DNA of 54,656 nt from an uncultured bacterium (GCA_903895695.1 CAITUY010000194.1:1-54656), one strand, 5' to 3'; positions 16,144 through 25,842 are shown, counted from the first letter of the stretch. Notes: generated by a model from the sequence alone, not told the origin. Numbers and translations are program-made.

Positions 16144-17291
16144 TCGTCTGCCCTCGTCACGCGAATCGTTACCGTTGTGCCCGAACCCACCGGTCCAGTT
16201 CCGTCATCGGCCCTGCACACGGACTCAATGTCGATGCTCCCTCCGATTTCCTGGAGGCATTCACTGACATGGCGCAGCCCGTACCCCGTGCCGATTTCCC
16301 CCGCGGTTCCAACCGTGGTGGAAGGTTTCTCGAACAAATCGCCCAATCTGCTTTGAGGGATTCCACAACCGGAATCCCGGAAGACAACCGACACGGCCGC
16401 ATCTTCTGCCTTTGCGCCGACCTCGATGACCCCACCGGGGTAGGAGAACTTGATGGCATTGCGGAGAATGTTGTTAAGAACGTGAACGACAAAGGGCCCC
16501 GGCCTCACCTGCACGCGGAGATCCGGGTTGATGTTGGCAGCGATCGTCACTCCCTTGGCGCCGGCTTGTGCGCCCAGCACGGTACAGGTCTCCTCCACGA
16601 GCGAGCGCAGGTTGGCGGCCTGCGGCCCCGATACGGTGAGCGATTCCGTCTCGCGAGCTCGCACATCCCGGATGGCCCCCTCGCAATGGATGAGCATGGC
16701 CAGAATAGCCCGCTCACTGACTGAGAACTGCTCGATGGTCGTCTTCTTTCGTTCGAGCAAGGCGATTGCGCCGCCCACCGCATTTGCAATGTCGTGACGC
16801 AACAGATGCAGCAGCATCTTTCTCCGGCGCGCCAGGTCCTCCAGTTCCGCCGATCGGGCGGCCAGCGTGTCGATGAATTTCCGACGCTCGTCATCGAGAG
16901 CCTTGAGCCGAATGGCATTTGCCACCGAGCGCAAGACGGCGGCCTTGGCAACGGGTTTGGTCAGGTAGTCGCTGGCCCCGGCGCGGACCGCTTCCGCGGC
17001 GGTCTCGACGGCCGGCTCGCCCGTCATCATGATCACCTGAACGGCCGGGGCGGCCGCGCGGATTGCTCTCAGCAACTCCACCCCGGACACACCCGGGAGA
17101 ATGATGTCGCTCACGACCACATCATAGGCGTTTCTTGACAACAGCGTCTGCGCCTGAGTCGCATCGTCGGCGGTCTCCGCCTCGTACCCCCCGTCCTGGA
17201 GGAATGCGCGGAGCGTCAGCCGGATGCTCTTCTCGTCGTCGACGACCAGGATACGAGCGCCGTTGGACGTTGGATACTGTTGACTGTTCAC
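16140..17291 (-). CDS. Receiver-histidine kinase hybrid
   Basis: 383 residues. Receiver: ILVVDDEKS, Asp62 in VVVSDIILPG, MMTGEP and YLTKPVAKAA. The dimerisation part has LLRHDIANAVGGAI (likely phospho-His near 165), and the ATPase has NNILRNAIKFS, DSGCGIP, LFEKPS and GTGYGLRHV. Its receiver closely resembles those of the two downstream regulators, pointing to local duplication. The start is GTG 17291 overlapping the stop of the upstream kinase (GTGA). The first 11 residues (NSQQYPTSNGA) are encoded by the heptamer repeat at this junction. Confidence 0.87.
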   Translation of the reverse strand: MNSQQYPTSNGARILVVDDEKSIRLTLRAFLQDGGYEAETADDATQAQTLLSRNAYDVVVSDIILPGVSGVELLRAIRAAAPAVQVIMMTGEPAVETAAEAVRAGASDYLTKPVAKAAVLRSVANAIRLKALDDERRKFIDTLAARSAELEDLARRRKMLLHLLRHDIANAVGGAIALLERKKTTIEQFSVSERAILAMLIHCEGAIRDVRARETESLTVSGPQAANLRSLVEETCTVLGAQAGAKGVTIAANINPDLRVQVRPGPFVVHVLNNILRNAIKFSYPGGVIEVGAKAEDAAVSVVFRDSGCGIPQSRLGDLFEKPSTTVGTAGEIGTGYGLRHVSECLQEIGGSIDIESVCRADDGTGPVGSGTTVTIRVTRADE

Positions 17292-17303
17292 TGCTCACCA
17301 CTC
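17271..17303 (-). repeat. AGTGAAC/AGTCAAC heptamer repeat spanning a stop-start junction
   Basis: On the reverse strand AGTGGTG, AGCAGTG, AACAGTC and AACAGTA-type words run through the overlap of two kinase genes. The repeat supplies the last codons (GEQ) and the TGA of the upstream gene, and the GTG and first codons of the downstream one. Confidence 0.7.
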
Positions 17304-19744
17304 CCCACCGGTAAGTCCACATGGACCCGCGTCCCCTTCCCCACCTCACTCTCGGCCCTTATCTCTCCCCCGTGGTTGTTCACAATTGACCGGCTGATCC
17401 ACAGTCCAAGCCCTGAGTGCTGTGTGCGGTCCTTCGTGGTGAAGAACGGATCGAACACGCGTTCGCGGATATCCGCCGGTATGCCGGGGCCGTTGTCTTC
17501 CACAGTCAGGCGCACGCAGGGCTGGCCCGCTCTGTCGAACCGTTCGGCGGTCAGTCGAACTATCTTCCCGCCTCCGACCGGGTGTCCGGCGTCCAGCGTC
17601 CCGCCCTCCCACGCCTCCAGGGCGTTCGCGAGCAGGGCCGCCACGACCTGGCCAATCTGGCGTTGGCTGCAAGACACCCGCGGCAGGTCCGCAGGGAGGT
17701 CGCAGGACAGGTCAATTCCTAGCCCCCGCGCCGCCGCCGAGGCCGGCGGCAGCACGGAGACGACCAGGTCGTTCGGCGAGGCAGGGGCGAACTGCTGCTC
17801 TTCCTTTTCTTGCGTGAAACTCAGCAGACTATGCGTCATCGTGGCCACTCGCTTGCCCTCCGCGATAATCTCGTCGGCAAACCCGACCAGGGTTGCATTG
17901 CCCGCCGCCCTGTCCTTGATGAGTTGGGCGTAGTTCGCGACCCCCATGATCGGATTGTTGATCTCATGGGCCATGCCGCGCGCCAAAGTGCCGATCGAGG
18001 CCAGGGTCTGCTGCCGCTGGAGTTGGTCCTCCGCCTGCCTGCGTTCCGTGATGTCCTGACCCATGCCGGCCATGTGGACGAGCCTGTTCCCAGCGTCGTG
18101 CACGGCCTCCCCGGTGCCCCTGATGTACCGGATCGTGCCGTCGGGCCGCCTGATGCGAAACTCCAACGCGTCAGGCTTCTGTCCTGCGGCACAAAATTCG
18201 ATCCATCTCTGCATCGCCACCCGGTCATCGGAATGGATCAGGCCCAGCACCGACTCAACACTCGGTGTGAACGCGGCCGGCGATACCCCGTAAACGCGAT
18301 ACATCTCATCCGACCATGATAGCAGACCTGCCGTATCGATAAACCAACTGCCGATGTGACCAAGGCGTTCCGCTTCAGCCAATAGACGCCCTTCCTTACG
18401 CAATGCTTCCTCTGCCCGCTTCTGCTCGGTGATATCCCTGACCGTCGCCTGCAAGCAACCCTTGCCGCCGCTTTCCATCCGGCTCAGATGCACGGTGGCT
18501 GGAAACGCTTCGCCACCGATCCGCTGATGTGTCCACTCGAAAGAGTGCGACCCCTCGCGCATGGCGGTCTCGATCATCTCCTTGGCCTTCTCGCCGGAGG
18601 GGCGGCCGTCCGGCTGCCGTTCGGGAGACAGCGTCCAGGGCTCGTGCTCTGTGAAATCCTGCTCGTCCGCCGCCTTGAACATGCGCACCGTCGCGGGGTT
18701 GCCGGAGGTGAACCGCCACGAGGGCGGCTCCAGTGTCATGACCGCGTCGGAGGAACTCTCGAACAACGTCTTATACCGACTCGCGGCCCCCTGCCGCTCG
18801 ATCTCCAGTCGCGCCAGAGAGACCGCCGTGCGCCAGACTACGACCCCCACGATAAGTACGACGCCCAGTGCAAACACCCCAGCGCCGAAGTCATTGTTGA
18901 AGAGTCCGGTCCGTTCGGCCCGCTTGGTCAGCCACCCCAAAAGTAGCGGCGTAGCGACGGCCACGGGAATCAGTCGCCGCGCCAGACGCGCGGCCACGGT
19001 GTCGCCGGAAAAAAGCACGCCCCAGCCCTTGTCGGGTCGGGCGAGCAGGATTCCGAAACTCAACATCCCGAACGCCACCGTGGTGTGTAACGCCATGGCC
19101 GTGAACCGGCCGATGCCGAAGCGGAAACAGGCGTCCCCATAGATATACCCTGTGAACGCCAGCAATGCGATAAGCCCGCCTGCCGCGGCCAAAAACTGCG
19201 CGGGTCTCCGGCCGTAGCGCATCTCCACGTCAAGGATCAGCAGCGCCACACCAAGCAGCACGAAGTTCACTGCGGTGTTCGGCGCCATGCGGCCGGGATG
19301 CAAAGTGAGAATGGCCCCCGGCGCCTCCCGAAACAACAGGTCGTCGATCGGCCAGTCGAGACCGCACAGATACTCGCACAAGGTGACCGCTCCCAACAAA
19401 GCCACGGCTGCCGCGCAGAGGTTGGCCACCATCCCCTGTCGATCGTGAGCCCAGGAGCGGACCGGCGATCCGTTTGCCGCGCTCCGCGTTCCTTTCAGTA
19501 CCAACGCCAAGCCGCTCAGGACGAACGCCAGCGCCGTGTTCGCCTTCATGGTGACCAGACCGGGCAGAGCACTCTTCAGGGCGGGGATATCGAACGCCCA
19601 ACCCGTCAGCACCGCCAAGCCGACCATGACCACCGCGACACCGCACAAGCGCGACAAGGCAACGAACCGCTCCGGTATCGACCGCGGAATGCGGGCACCG
19701 GGCGCTTGACACTGGACGCTTGAGACTGGCGACGAGACACTCAT
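17288..19744 (-). CDS. Membrane PAS sensor histidine kinase
   Basis: 818 residues. About eight hydrophobic helices at 30-300 form a MASE-like integral membrane sensor region (VAVVMVGLAVLTGWAF, AVNFVLLGVALLIL). Two PAS domains follow (YKTLFESSSDAVMTLE near 325; ERLGHIGSWFIDTAGLLSW near 455), each ending in a DITEQKRAEE or DITERRQAED linker. HisKA has MAHEINNPIMGVANYA near 592. The ATPase has ALLANALEA, DNGPGIPADI and HSGLGLWIS. It lacks its own receiver, so it probably phosphorylates the adjacent receiver proteins. The start is ATG 19744 just after a heptamer repeat; the end overlaps the next gene by four bases. Confidence 0.9.
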   Translation of the reverse strand: MSVSSPVSSVQCQAPGARIPRSIPERFVALSRLCGVAVVMVGLAVLTGWAFDIPALKSALPGLVTMKANTALAFVLSGLALVLKGTRSAANGSPVRSWAHDRQGMVANLCAAAVALLGAVTLCEYLCGLDWPIDDLLFREAPGAILTLHPGRMAPNTAVNFVLLGVALLILDVEMRYGRRPAQFLAAAGGLIALLAFTGYIYGDACFRFGIGRFTAMALHTTVAFGMLSFGILLARPDKGWGVLFSGDTVAARLARRLIPVAVATPLLLGWLTKRAERTGLFNNDFGAGVFALGVVLIVGVVVWRTAVSLARLEIERQGAASRYKTLFESSSDAVMTLEPPSWRFTSGNPATVRMFKAADEQDFTEHEPWTLSPERQPDGRPSGEKAKEMIETAMREGSHSFEWTHQRIGGEAFPATVHLSRMESGGKGCLQATVRDITEQKRAEEALRKEGRLLAEAERLGHIGSWFIDTAGLLSWSDEMYRVYGVSPAAFTPSVESVLGLIHSDDRVAMQRWIEFCAAGQKPDALEFRIRRPDGTIRYIRGTGEAVHDAGNRLVHMAGMGQDITERRQAEDQLQRQQTLASIGTLARGMAHEINNPIMGVANYAQLIKDRAAGNATLVGFADEIIAEGKRVATMTHSLLSFTQEKEEQQFAPASPNDLVVSVLPPASAAARGLGIDLSCDLPADLPRVSCSQRQIGQVVAALLANALEAWEGGTLDAGHPVGGGKIVRLTAERFDRAGQPCVRLTVEDNGPGIPADIRERVFDPFFTTKDRTQHSGLGLWISRSIVNNHGGEIRAESEVGKGTRVHVDLPVGSGEQ

Positions 19745-19774
19745 GTTTACCGTTCACTGTTCACTGTTCACTCC
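19744..19774 (-). repeat. AGTGAAC heptamer repeat between two kinase genes
   Basis: Three or more tandem copies of AGTGAAC (GTTCACT on the plus strand) fill the 23-base gap. The TGA of the upstream kinase is formed by the first unit. Confidence 0.85.
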
Positions 19775-22398
19775 ACCTTCCATCCGTTATCCGTCGGCAA
19801 ATCTATATGGAACCGTGTCCACTGCCCCAGTTCGCTCTCCACGCTCAATTGCCCACCGTGGTCCTTGACAATCCCATGGCTGATCGAAAGTCCCAGCCCT
19901 GTTCCTTTGTCGCGTGGTTTCGTCGTGAAGAACGGCTCGAACATGCGTCTCTGCACGTCTTCCGAAATGCCCGGGCCGTGATCTTCCACCGTCGTGCGGA
20001 TCCATTGATGACCGTCCCTCTCGATTCGACGGCTGGTGATCAGGATCTGCTTATTCGCGTCATGCCCTGGATACTTTTCGTTCAGCGCATCCCGCGCATT
20101 CGTGAGCAGATTCATGACCACCTGTTGAATCTGCTGGCTGCGGCACTTGATCTGAGGCAGGTCTTCAGGCACGTCCACCTTCAACGCAATCTGGTCGTGC
20201 CGCGCCACGGATCCGATCAACGACAGAGTCGCCCCGACGATATCGCATAGACGAGCCGGGCTGTGCGTCTCCTTGTCTTGCCGGGCAAAAGAAAGCAGGT
20301 TTCTCACGATCGTGGCGACGCGTTCGGTTTCCCTGCCGATTTCGATCGCATATTCCGAAACCGGGCTGTCGGGCCCGAGCCGGTCACGGATCAACTGCGC
20401 GTAGTTCATGATGCCCATGATCGGGTTGTTGATCTCGTGCGCCACGCCGCTGGCCAGCGTGCCGATAGATTCCAGCTTCTGAGCATGCACGAGCTGCGCC
20501 TGCATCCGCTGCCGCTCTTCTTCTGCCTGCCTGCGCTCAGTAATGTCATTCGCGTACAGATTGGCGTAGCCTTCGCGGACAACAGGCGCCACCGTAATGG
20601 AGAACACCCGACCGTCATCTTCGGCCTCGACCGTCCGAGGATTGCCATCGGCCAACGCCTCGTTCACCAGCGTGCGCCACAACTTCGGAGCCGGTCCGCC
20701 GACCGCGATCCCCCACTGGCGCAGCAAGTCGCCGCTGGCTGAGTTGGCGTACAGGACCGCGCCCGCGGAATCGACACGCAGAACCGGGCTGGGGTTCTCG
20801 GCGGGGAACCGAGCCAGAGATTGCACCTTCTCCCCCGCCTGCTTGCGTGCCAGGGCAATACCGATGCTCGCGCCCATCCCTTCGAAGAACTGAATCATGT
20901 CGAGCGTGAACATCCCTTTGCGGCGGTCGTTGATCTGGAGTATCCCGATTAAGTTATCAGCCGCCCGCAGCGGGACCAAGGCCACGGATTCGTAGCCTTC
21001 GCCATGGCAGCGGTTGCGCGTGCGGGATTGCCGGTCCGTCTCGGTCGTTGAAGTAAGCAGGCCGGTTGTGCTGTTGGTCCAGAAGCTCCCCCGCTCGGTA
21101 AAGAACGGCTTGGATGGATCGAAACGGCCGCAGATCACATTCCCGCACATGCATTCCAGGAGTGGATTGCCGGCGGCGTCGCGGATGAAGTCGCCAGATG
21201 CGTTGCGCGCGCAGAGATGCCGCTCGGTTTCGACGAATGACCCCGCGAAACCGTTCGTCTCGCAGTAAGGGAAGTCGTCGCCCTCGCGCAGCCGGATGCC
21301 GACCGCTTCAAAACCCATGCCTTCCTTGATCAGGTGCAGGATGTCTTTGACCAATAAGGCAACGTCATTCTCGCGGTTCAGCGTTGCCAGCACCTGCATG
21401 GCCAACTTCTGCTGCTTTTCCTTCACGCATCGTTCGGTGATATCGCGGATGTTGCACTGGATTACCTTCTTGTCGCCCGCCAGGTAGGCGTTGCTGACGA
21501 CTTCCACGTCCAAGGAACTGCCGTCCTTCCTCTCCAGCGGCAGGTGCTCGTACCGGACGTACCCCTTTTGCTGCAGTTCCAGGAAGTTATCCCGGTTGGC
21601 AATGATATCCTTCAGGAACCCCAGTTCCCAGATGGTCTTCCCGAGAAATATTTCATGCGAGAAGCCCAGCAGGCCGGCCAGGTAAGGATTCACGTCGACA
21701 ACCATCCCGGTTTCGGCATCGAGGATCAGGATGCCATCCTTGGCCGCTTCGAAAAGCCGCCGGTAACGGATTTCCGACGCGATGAACTGGGCGGTCCTGT
21801 CGCGGACCGCTTCCTCGAGTGACTCATTGGCTTCCCGCAGTTGGTCACGGGCAGCCACAAGGGCCATGGACTGCTGGATCGCGATCTCGTAGGTGGACAG
21901 CAATAGAGTCAGAGGCCGTTGGGCATTGGCCTCAATCGTGTACGTTTCCCCCTCCAGACGCACCCTGAGCCCGTCCTGGCCGTGGTCGGGCACCGGTTGG
22001 TAGGTATCCAAGACGTTCGCGATCTTGGCGATGAGAATGTCATGGTCCCACTGTTTCAGGAAGTAGTAGTCGGCCCCGCTGTTGATCGCGTCAACGATAT
22101 CGTGCGCCTGCGACAGCGAGGTGAACAGTACCACCGGCACAGTGCGCAAGGCTGGATCGGTCTTGATCGCTCTTGACAAGGCATAGCCGTCCATCTTTGG
22201 CATGCGAATGTCGCTGACCACGATATCCGGCTTGCTGAGGCGGGCCTGTTCCATCGCCGCGATGCCGTCGCCGGCGACCCGGACGCGCCAGCCGTGCTTT
22301 TCCAGGGCGATCTTGAGCACGGCGGCCTGGGTGGCGCTGTCTTCGGCTATCAGGACTTCTTTCGGCAGGGGCGGCGCACTTGCTGCTTGTGTCTTCAT
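19768..22398 (-). CDS. Hybrid sensor kinase: REC-PAS-GAF-PAS-HisKA-HATPase
   Basis: 876 residues, no membrane helix. The N-terminal receiver (LIAEDSATQ, Asp63 in VVSDIRMPKMD, FTSLSQ, then FLKQWD in place of the KP turn) is followed by PAS (RYRRLFEAAKDGILILD, about 205-320). A Cys-rich GAF domain follows (about 340-525), including ECMCGNVICGRFD, YCETNGF, HLCARN and RCHGEGY. A second PAS-like domain ends in YANDITERRQAEE. HisKA has ASGVAHEINNPIMGIMNYA near 652; the ATPase has VMNLLTNARDALNE, DHGPGISEDV and GTGLGLSIS. It follows CheB with a four-base overlap, so it may link the chemosensory core to the kinases. Confidence 0.9.
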   Translation of the reverse strand: MKTQAASAPPLPKEVLIAEDSATQAAVLKIALEKHGWRVRVAGDGIAAMEQARLSKPDIVVSDIRMPKMDGYALSRAIKTDPALRTVPVVLFTSLSQAHDIVDAINSGADYYFLKQWDHDILIAKIANVLDTYQPVPDHGQDGLRVRLEGETYTIEANAQRPLTLLLSTYEIAIQQSMALVAARDQLREANESLEEAVRDRTAQFIASEIRYRRLFEAAKDGILILDAETGMVVDVNPYLAGLLGFSHEIFLGKTIWELGFLKDIIANRDNFLELQQKGYVRYEHLPLERKDGSSLDVEVVSNAYLAGDKKVIQCNIRDITERCVKEKQQKLAMQVLATLNRENDVALLVKDILHLIKEGMGFEAVGIRLREGDDFPYCETNGFAGSFVETERHLCARNASGDFIRDAAGNPLLECMCGNVICGRFDPSKPFFTERGSFWTNSTTGLLTSTTETDRQSRTRNRCHGEGYESVALVPLRAADNLIGILQINDRRKGMFTLDMIQFFEGMGASIGIALARKQAGEKVQSLARFPAENPSPVLRVDSAGAVLYANSASGDLLRQWGIAVGGPAPKLWRTLVNEALADGNPRTVEAEDDGRVFSITVAPVVREGYANLYANDITERRQAEEERQRMQAQLVHAQKLESIGTLASGVAHEINNPIMGIMNYAQLIRDRLGPDSPVSEYAIEIGRETERVATIVRNLLSFARQDKETHSPARLCDIVGATLSLIGSVARHDQIALKVDVPEDLPQIKCRSQQIQQVVMNLLTNARDALNEKYPGHDANKQILITSRRIERDGHQWIRTTVEDHGPGISEDVQRRMFEPFFTTKPRDKGTGLGLSISHGIVKDHGGQLSVESELGQWTRFHIDLPTDNGWKVE

Positions 22399-23474
22399 GG
22401 CTTTATCCTCTCCATCTCAGCGGACAACCGGTTGAGCATGTTCGCGATCTCAGGCGGCGACAACACGTGCTTCACCGCATTCAATTCCGCGGCGGCCTTG
22501 GGCATGCCGTAAACCACGCAGCTCTGCTCGTCCTGGGCAATCGTCACGCCGCCACGGTCCCTGATGTCCACCATTTCGCGCGCGCCGTCGCTGCCCATGC
22601 CCGTGAGAATCACCGCGATGGTGCGGTTGCCGTACACGGCGGCCGCGGAACGGAACAGGCGCGCCGCCGCCGGCCGCAGGCCCTGTTCCGGCTCGTCCGC
22701 GCTAAGGACGACTTGCTCATCGGCGCCGACTCCCATGTGGTAGTCGTCCGGGGCGACGATGATCCGCCCGGGGCTGAGCAACTCGCCGTGCCGCCCGAGC
22801 GTGACGGGGAGCGCCGATGTGCCGCCCAGCCAGTCCACAAGTCCCTGGGTGAATCCTTTCGAGATGTGCTGCACAATCAGGACCGGGAACTTGAAGTCCT
22901 TCGCGAGTCCGGCCAGGATACACTGGAGGACCGGCGGCCCGCCGGTGGAAACGCCAATGACCACAATGCCCGGATTCCGGAGCGGACGGGCATTGGCGAC
23001 CGGGGCGGCGGTCTCGTTGGGCGCCGGCCGCGCGGCGGGGGCGCGCCTGCGCACCAGTTTGATGCGCGCCAGGGCCTCCATATTGGCCACCAGTTCGCGC
23101 AGGGATTCGGCGTTGGCTTCGTTCGCCATGCCGGAGGGTTTGGCAAACGACGCCAGGGCCCCGGCTTCCATGGCCTTGAAGCTCTGCTGGACCTCGGCCG
23201 GTTCCCAACTCGCACTGAGAATCACGATAGGAATGGGATCGGTGGACATGATTTCGCGGGTGGCCTCAAACCCGTTCATCACCGGCATGATAATATCCAT
23301 GGTGATGATGTCGGGCCTGGTGTGGCGCACAAAGTCAACGGCTTCCTTCCCGTTGCGGGCCGTGCCGATCACCTGCAACCTGCCTGTCGCGTTGAAGATG
23401 CGCGTCAGGCACTCCAACACCGTCGGCGAGTCGTCGACGATCAGCACCTTTGTCTTATTGACGGCAACACTCAC
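22395..23474 (-). CDS. cheB: CheB, receptor-modifying protein-glutamate methylesterase
   Basis: 359 residues. The receiver domain (VLIVDDSPTVLECL, Asp60 in ITMDIIMPVMNGFE) is joined by an Ala/Pro-rich linker (about 145-165) to the methylesterase domain. Its triad is visible: Ser in IGVSTGGPPVL near 175, His in VQHISKGF near 202, and Asp in TGMGSDGAREM near 297. It removes methyl groups from the MCP, opposing CheR, under control of the CheA phosphate. The start is GTG 23474, overlapping the CheA stop (GTGA). In Wsp pathways the CheB homologue is WspF. Confidence 0.96.
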   Translation of the reverse strand: MSVAVNKTKVLIVDDSPTVLECLTRIFNATGRLQVIGTARNGKEAVDFVRHTRPDIITMDIIMPVMNGFEATREIMSTDPIPIVILSASWEPAEVQQSFKAMEAGALASFAKPSGMANEANAESLRELVANMEALARIKLVRRRAPAARPAPNETAAPVANARPLRNPGIVVIGVSTGGPPVLQCILAGLAKDFKFPVLIVQHISKGFTQGLVDWLGGTSALPVTLGRHGELLSPGRIIVAPDDYHMGVGADEQVVLSADEPEQGLRPAAARLFRSAAAVYGNRTIAVILTGMGSDGAREMVDIRDRGGVTIAQDEQSCVVYGMPKAAAELNAVKHVLSPPEIANMLNRLSAEMERIKP

Positions 23475-25759
23475 AGCAACCCCTCGATCACGGAAAGCAG
23501 ATTCGTCTGATCAAAACTGCTCTTCACGATGTACGCGTTGGCGCCGCAGTCGATGCCGCGCTCCTTGTCTTCGCGCGATTCCCGGGCAGTGACCAGCACG
23601 ACCGGGATATCCTTGAACGCGGTGTCCTGGCGAAGTCGTGTGGTCAATTCGAAGCCGTTCATGCGCGGCATCTCGACGTCCGAGACCACCAGGTCAAAAT
23701 GCGTCGTCCGCAGCGCGGTGAGCGCATCGAGGCCGTCCACGGCGGTCATGACTTCATAACCGGACGACTGCAGAATGTTCTTCAGCAGAACGCGGGAGGT
23801 GACGGAGTCTTCGACCACGAGCAGGGACTTGACTGCGGCGGGTCCGCCCGGAGCACTTTCAGCCGGCCGCGGCGTGCCGTCGGACTCGATAGCCGAGCGC
23901 ATCAGGTCGGCGACATTCAAAATCGGTACGAGCGCCCCGGAGCCCAGCATGGCGGCGCCGGAAATGTTTCGGACCGAGGCCAACTGCGGTCCGAGCGACC
24001 TGACCAGGATCTCCTGCTCGCCGAAGACCTCGCTGACGCCAAGTCCAATGTAGTGCCCTGCCGAACGCACGACGAGGGCCGTGACATGGCTCTTTTTCTC
24101 CACGGACGGACGGGCGGGGATGCCGAGAACATCCGCCAGTCGGACAAACGAAATCGACTGACCGGCAAAGGCGATCGTCTCCCGGTTCTCGGCCGAATGG
24201 ATCTGGTCGGCGGGGAACCGGACCGCCCGTTCAACGCTGGCTGTGGGCATGACGAACGACCGGTCGCCGGCCCGTACAAGCGTTCCGCGAAATGTTGCCA
24301 GCGTCGCCGGCAGGAGCAGACGGATTCGGGTGCCCTGGCCGGGAGTGGAGTCTACGCTCACACGACCGCCCAGTGTCTCGACTTTATCGCTCACGATGGC
24401 CAGTCCCAAGCCGCGGCCCGACAGGGACGTGATGATCGGACTGGTTGACACACCCGAGCGGAATATGAGCGGCAGCACCTCCGCATCGCCCAGGCTCCCG
24501 GATTCTGAGGTTTGCAGCAGGCCGGTCTTGATCGCCGCCGCCTTCACCCTGACGCAGTCAATCCCGGCGCCGTCGTCCTCGACACAAATCTCGACTTTGT
24601 TTCCATCCTGCCGGGAAAGGGAGACGGTGATCGACCCGCATTCAGGCTTACCCGCTCGTCGGCGCGTTTCAGCCGGCTCAATCCCGTGCCCCACGCAGTT
24701 CCGTACGAGGTGAATCAGCGGGTCCTTCATCTCGTCAAGGACCCGCTTGTCGATCTGGATGTGGTTTCCGTGCACGTTGAGTACCGCCTGTTTGTGTTCC
24801 GCGTGCGCCAGTTCAGCGGCCATGCGTGTCAACATCTGCCCCATCGGGTAGAAATCGAGCATCAGCACTTCTTTGGCGCTCGCCAGGAGGTGGTCGAGGA
24901 TCGAGCACGTCCACCGTCGGTCGGCGTCAAGCCGTGACGAGAAGGCCTTCAACGCGCCGTGGAAGGCCGACAGTTCCTGGCCGGCGTCTGCGAGGCGTTC
25001 TTCCAGGTCAGGTATGTCTTCGAAGTCGACGGTGCCGCCTGGATCAGTGCCCCGTCCAGATGATTCCATGGCGGACGCCAGTCCCTTCCACCGTTTGGCC
25101 CATGTTTCGTGCATCTCCAAAAGCGTCACCGTTTCGGCCGATCTCTGGGCCGACATCAGTTCGACCCGCAGCAACTCCTCGGCCAACCGGAGCAGCGCCT
25201 CAAGCCGTGCGACGGGAACGCGCACCGTTTCGACACGCGACCCGTGGCTGATCGCATCGGACTCCGCGGTCTCGGTCGGCGCGGTGGCGGGTACTGCGCC
25301 GGCCCGCGGCGACGGCAACTCAGCATCAGGTCCAGGGACCGGCGATGCTGCTGCGTGTTGCGAACCGACCGCTGCCTTCAGAGCGGCAACGATCTGCGAA
25401 GTGCTCGCGGCGACCGTCTTTCGACCCTCGACCAGACGGCGGATCTCTTCAAGGACCGTCTGCACGGCCGCGCCAAGAGAGTCCACGACAGTCAATTCCC
25501 CTTTCTTGACGGCTGCGAACACATCCTCAAGCGCCTGACAGACAGCCTCGATGGCCTCCAGGCCCACGGAACGGGCCGCGCCCTTGAGACTGTGCGTATC
25601 GCGATAGATTCGCTCGACGAGTTCAGCACGCGCGCCGGACGGCGGCAGCCTCGGCAGCGCGGTCAATCCTTCTGAAATAGCCTGGATATGTTCTTCGGCC
25701 TCCGCCTTGAACGTCGCCATGATGCTCTTCAGAACGTCGTTGTCGTTTGCTTGCGCCAT
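23471..25759 (-). CDS. cheA: CheA-type histidine kinase with fused receiver (WspE/FrzE-like)
   Basis: 762 residues. The Hpt domain has TFKAEAEEHIQAI and RDTHSLKGAAR (phospho-His56). A Pro/Ala linker follows with no clear CheY-binding P2 domain, then a dimerisation helix (ARLEALLRLAEELL). The ATPase has the N-box HLVRNCVGHGIEP near 356, where CheA usually has RNSxDHGIE, plus DDGAGIDCV and SGRGLGLAI. A CheW-like domain (about 480-630) and a receiver (LLVVEDSVTSR, VVSDVEMPRMNG, then VKSS at the Lys position) complete it. Hybrid CheA-REC proteins occur in Wsp, Frz and Pil-type systems. ATG at 25759; the end overlaps cheB by four bases. Confidence 0.95.
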   Translation of the reverse strand: MAQANDNDVLKSIMATFKAEAEEHIQAISEGLTALPRLPPSGARAELVERIYRDTHSLKGAARSVGLEAIEAVCQALEDVFAAVKKGELTVVDSLGAAVQTVLEEIRRLVEGRKTVAASTSQIVAALKAAVGSQHAAASPVPGPDAELPSPRAGAVPATAPTETAESDAISHGSRVETVRVPVARLEALLRLAEELLRVELMSAQRSAETVTLLEMHETWAKRWKGLASAMESSGRGTDPGGTVDFEDIPDLEERLADAGQELSAFHGALKAFSSRLDADRRWTCSILDHLLASAKEVLMLDFYPMGQMLTRMAAELAHAEHKQAVLNVHGNHIQIDKRVLDEMKDPLIHLVRNCVGHGIEPAETRRRAGKPECGSITVSLSRQDGNKVEICVEDDGAGIDCVRVKAAAIKTGLLQTSESGSLGDAEVLPLIFRSGVSTSPIITSLSGRGLGLAIVSDKVETLGGRVSVDSTPGQGTRIRLLLPATLATFRGTLVRAGDRSFVMPTASVERAVRFPADQIHSAENRETIAFAGQSISFVRLADVLGIPARPSVEKKSHVTALVVRSAGHYIGLGVSEVFGEQEILVRSLGPQLASVRNISGAAMLGSGALVPILNVADLMRSAIESDGTPRPAESAPGGPAAVKSLLVVEDSVTSRVLLKNILQSSGYEVMTAVDGLDALTALRTTHFDLVVSDVEMPRMNGFELTTRLRQDTAFKDIPVVLVTARESREDKERGIDCGANAYIVKSSFDQTNLLSVIEGLL

Positions 25760-25805
25760 AACTCAGCCTTGCCGCTCATGGCAATCCGCAATCGGTGACC
25801 AGGAC

Positions 25806-25842
25806 CCTGCCCTCTGACTTCTGCCCTCTGGCTTCTGCTTTC
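25806..25842 (-). repeat. CTTCTGC/CCTCTGA heptamer repeat between mcp and cheA
   Basis: Tandem words CCTCTGA, CTTCTGC, CCTCTGG and CTTCTGC lie in the 81-base gap (25760-25840) and reach the mcp stop codon. This is the only gap within the otherwise overlapping chemosensory core. Confidence 0.8.
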
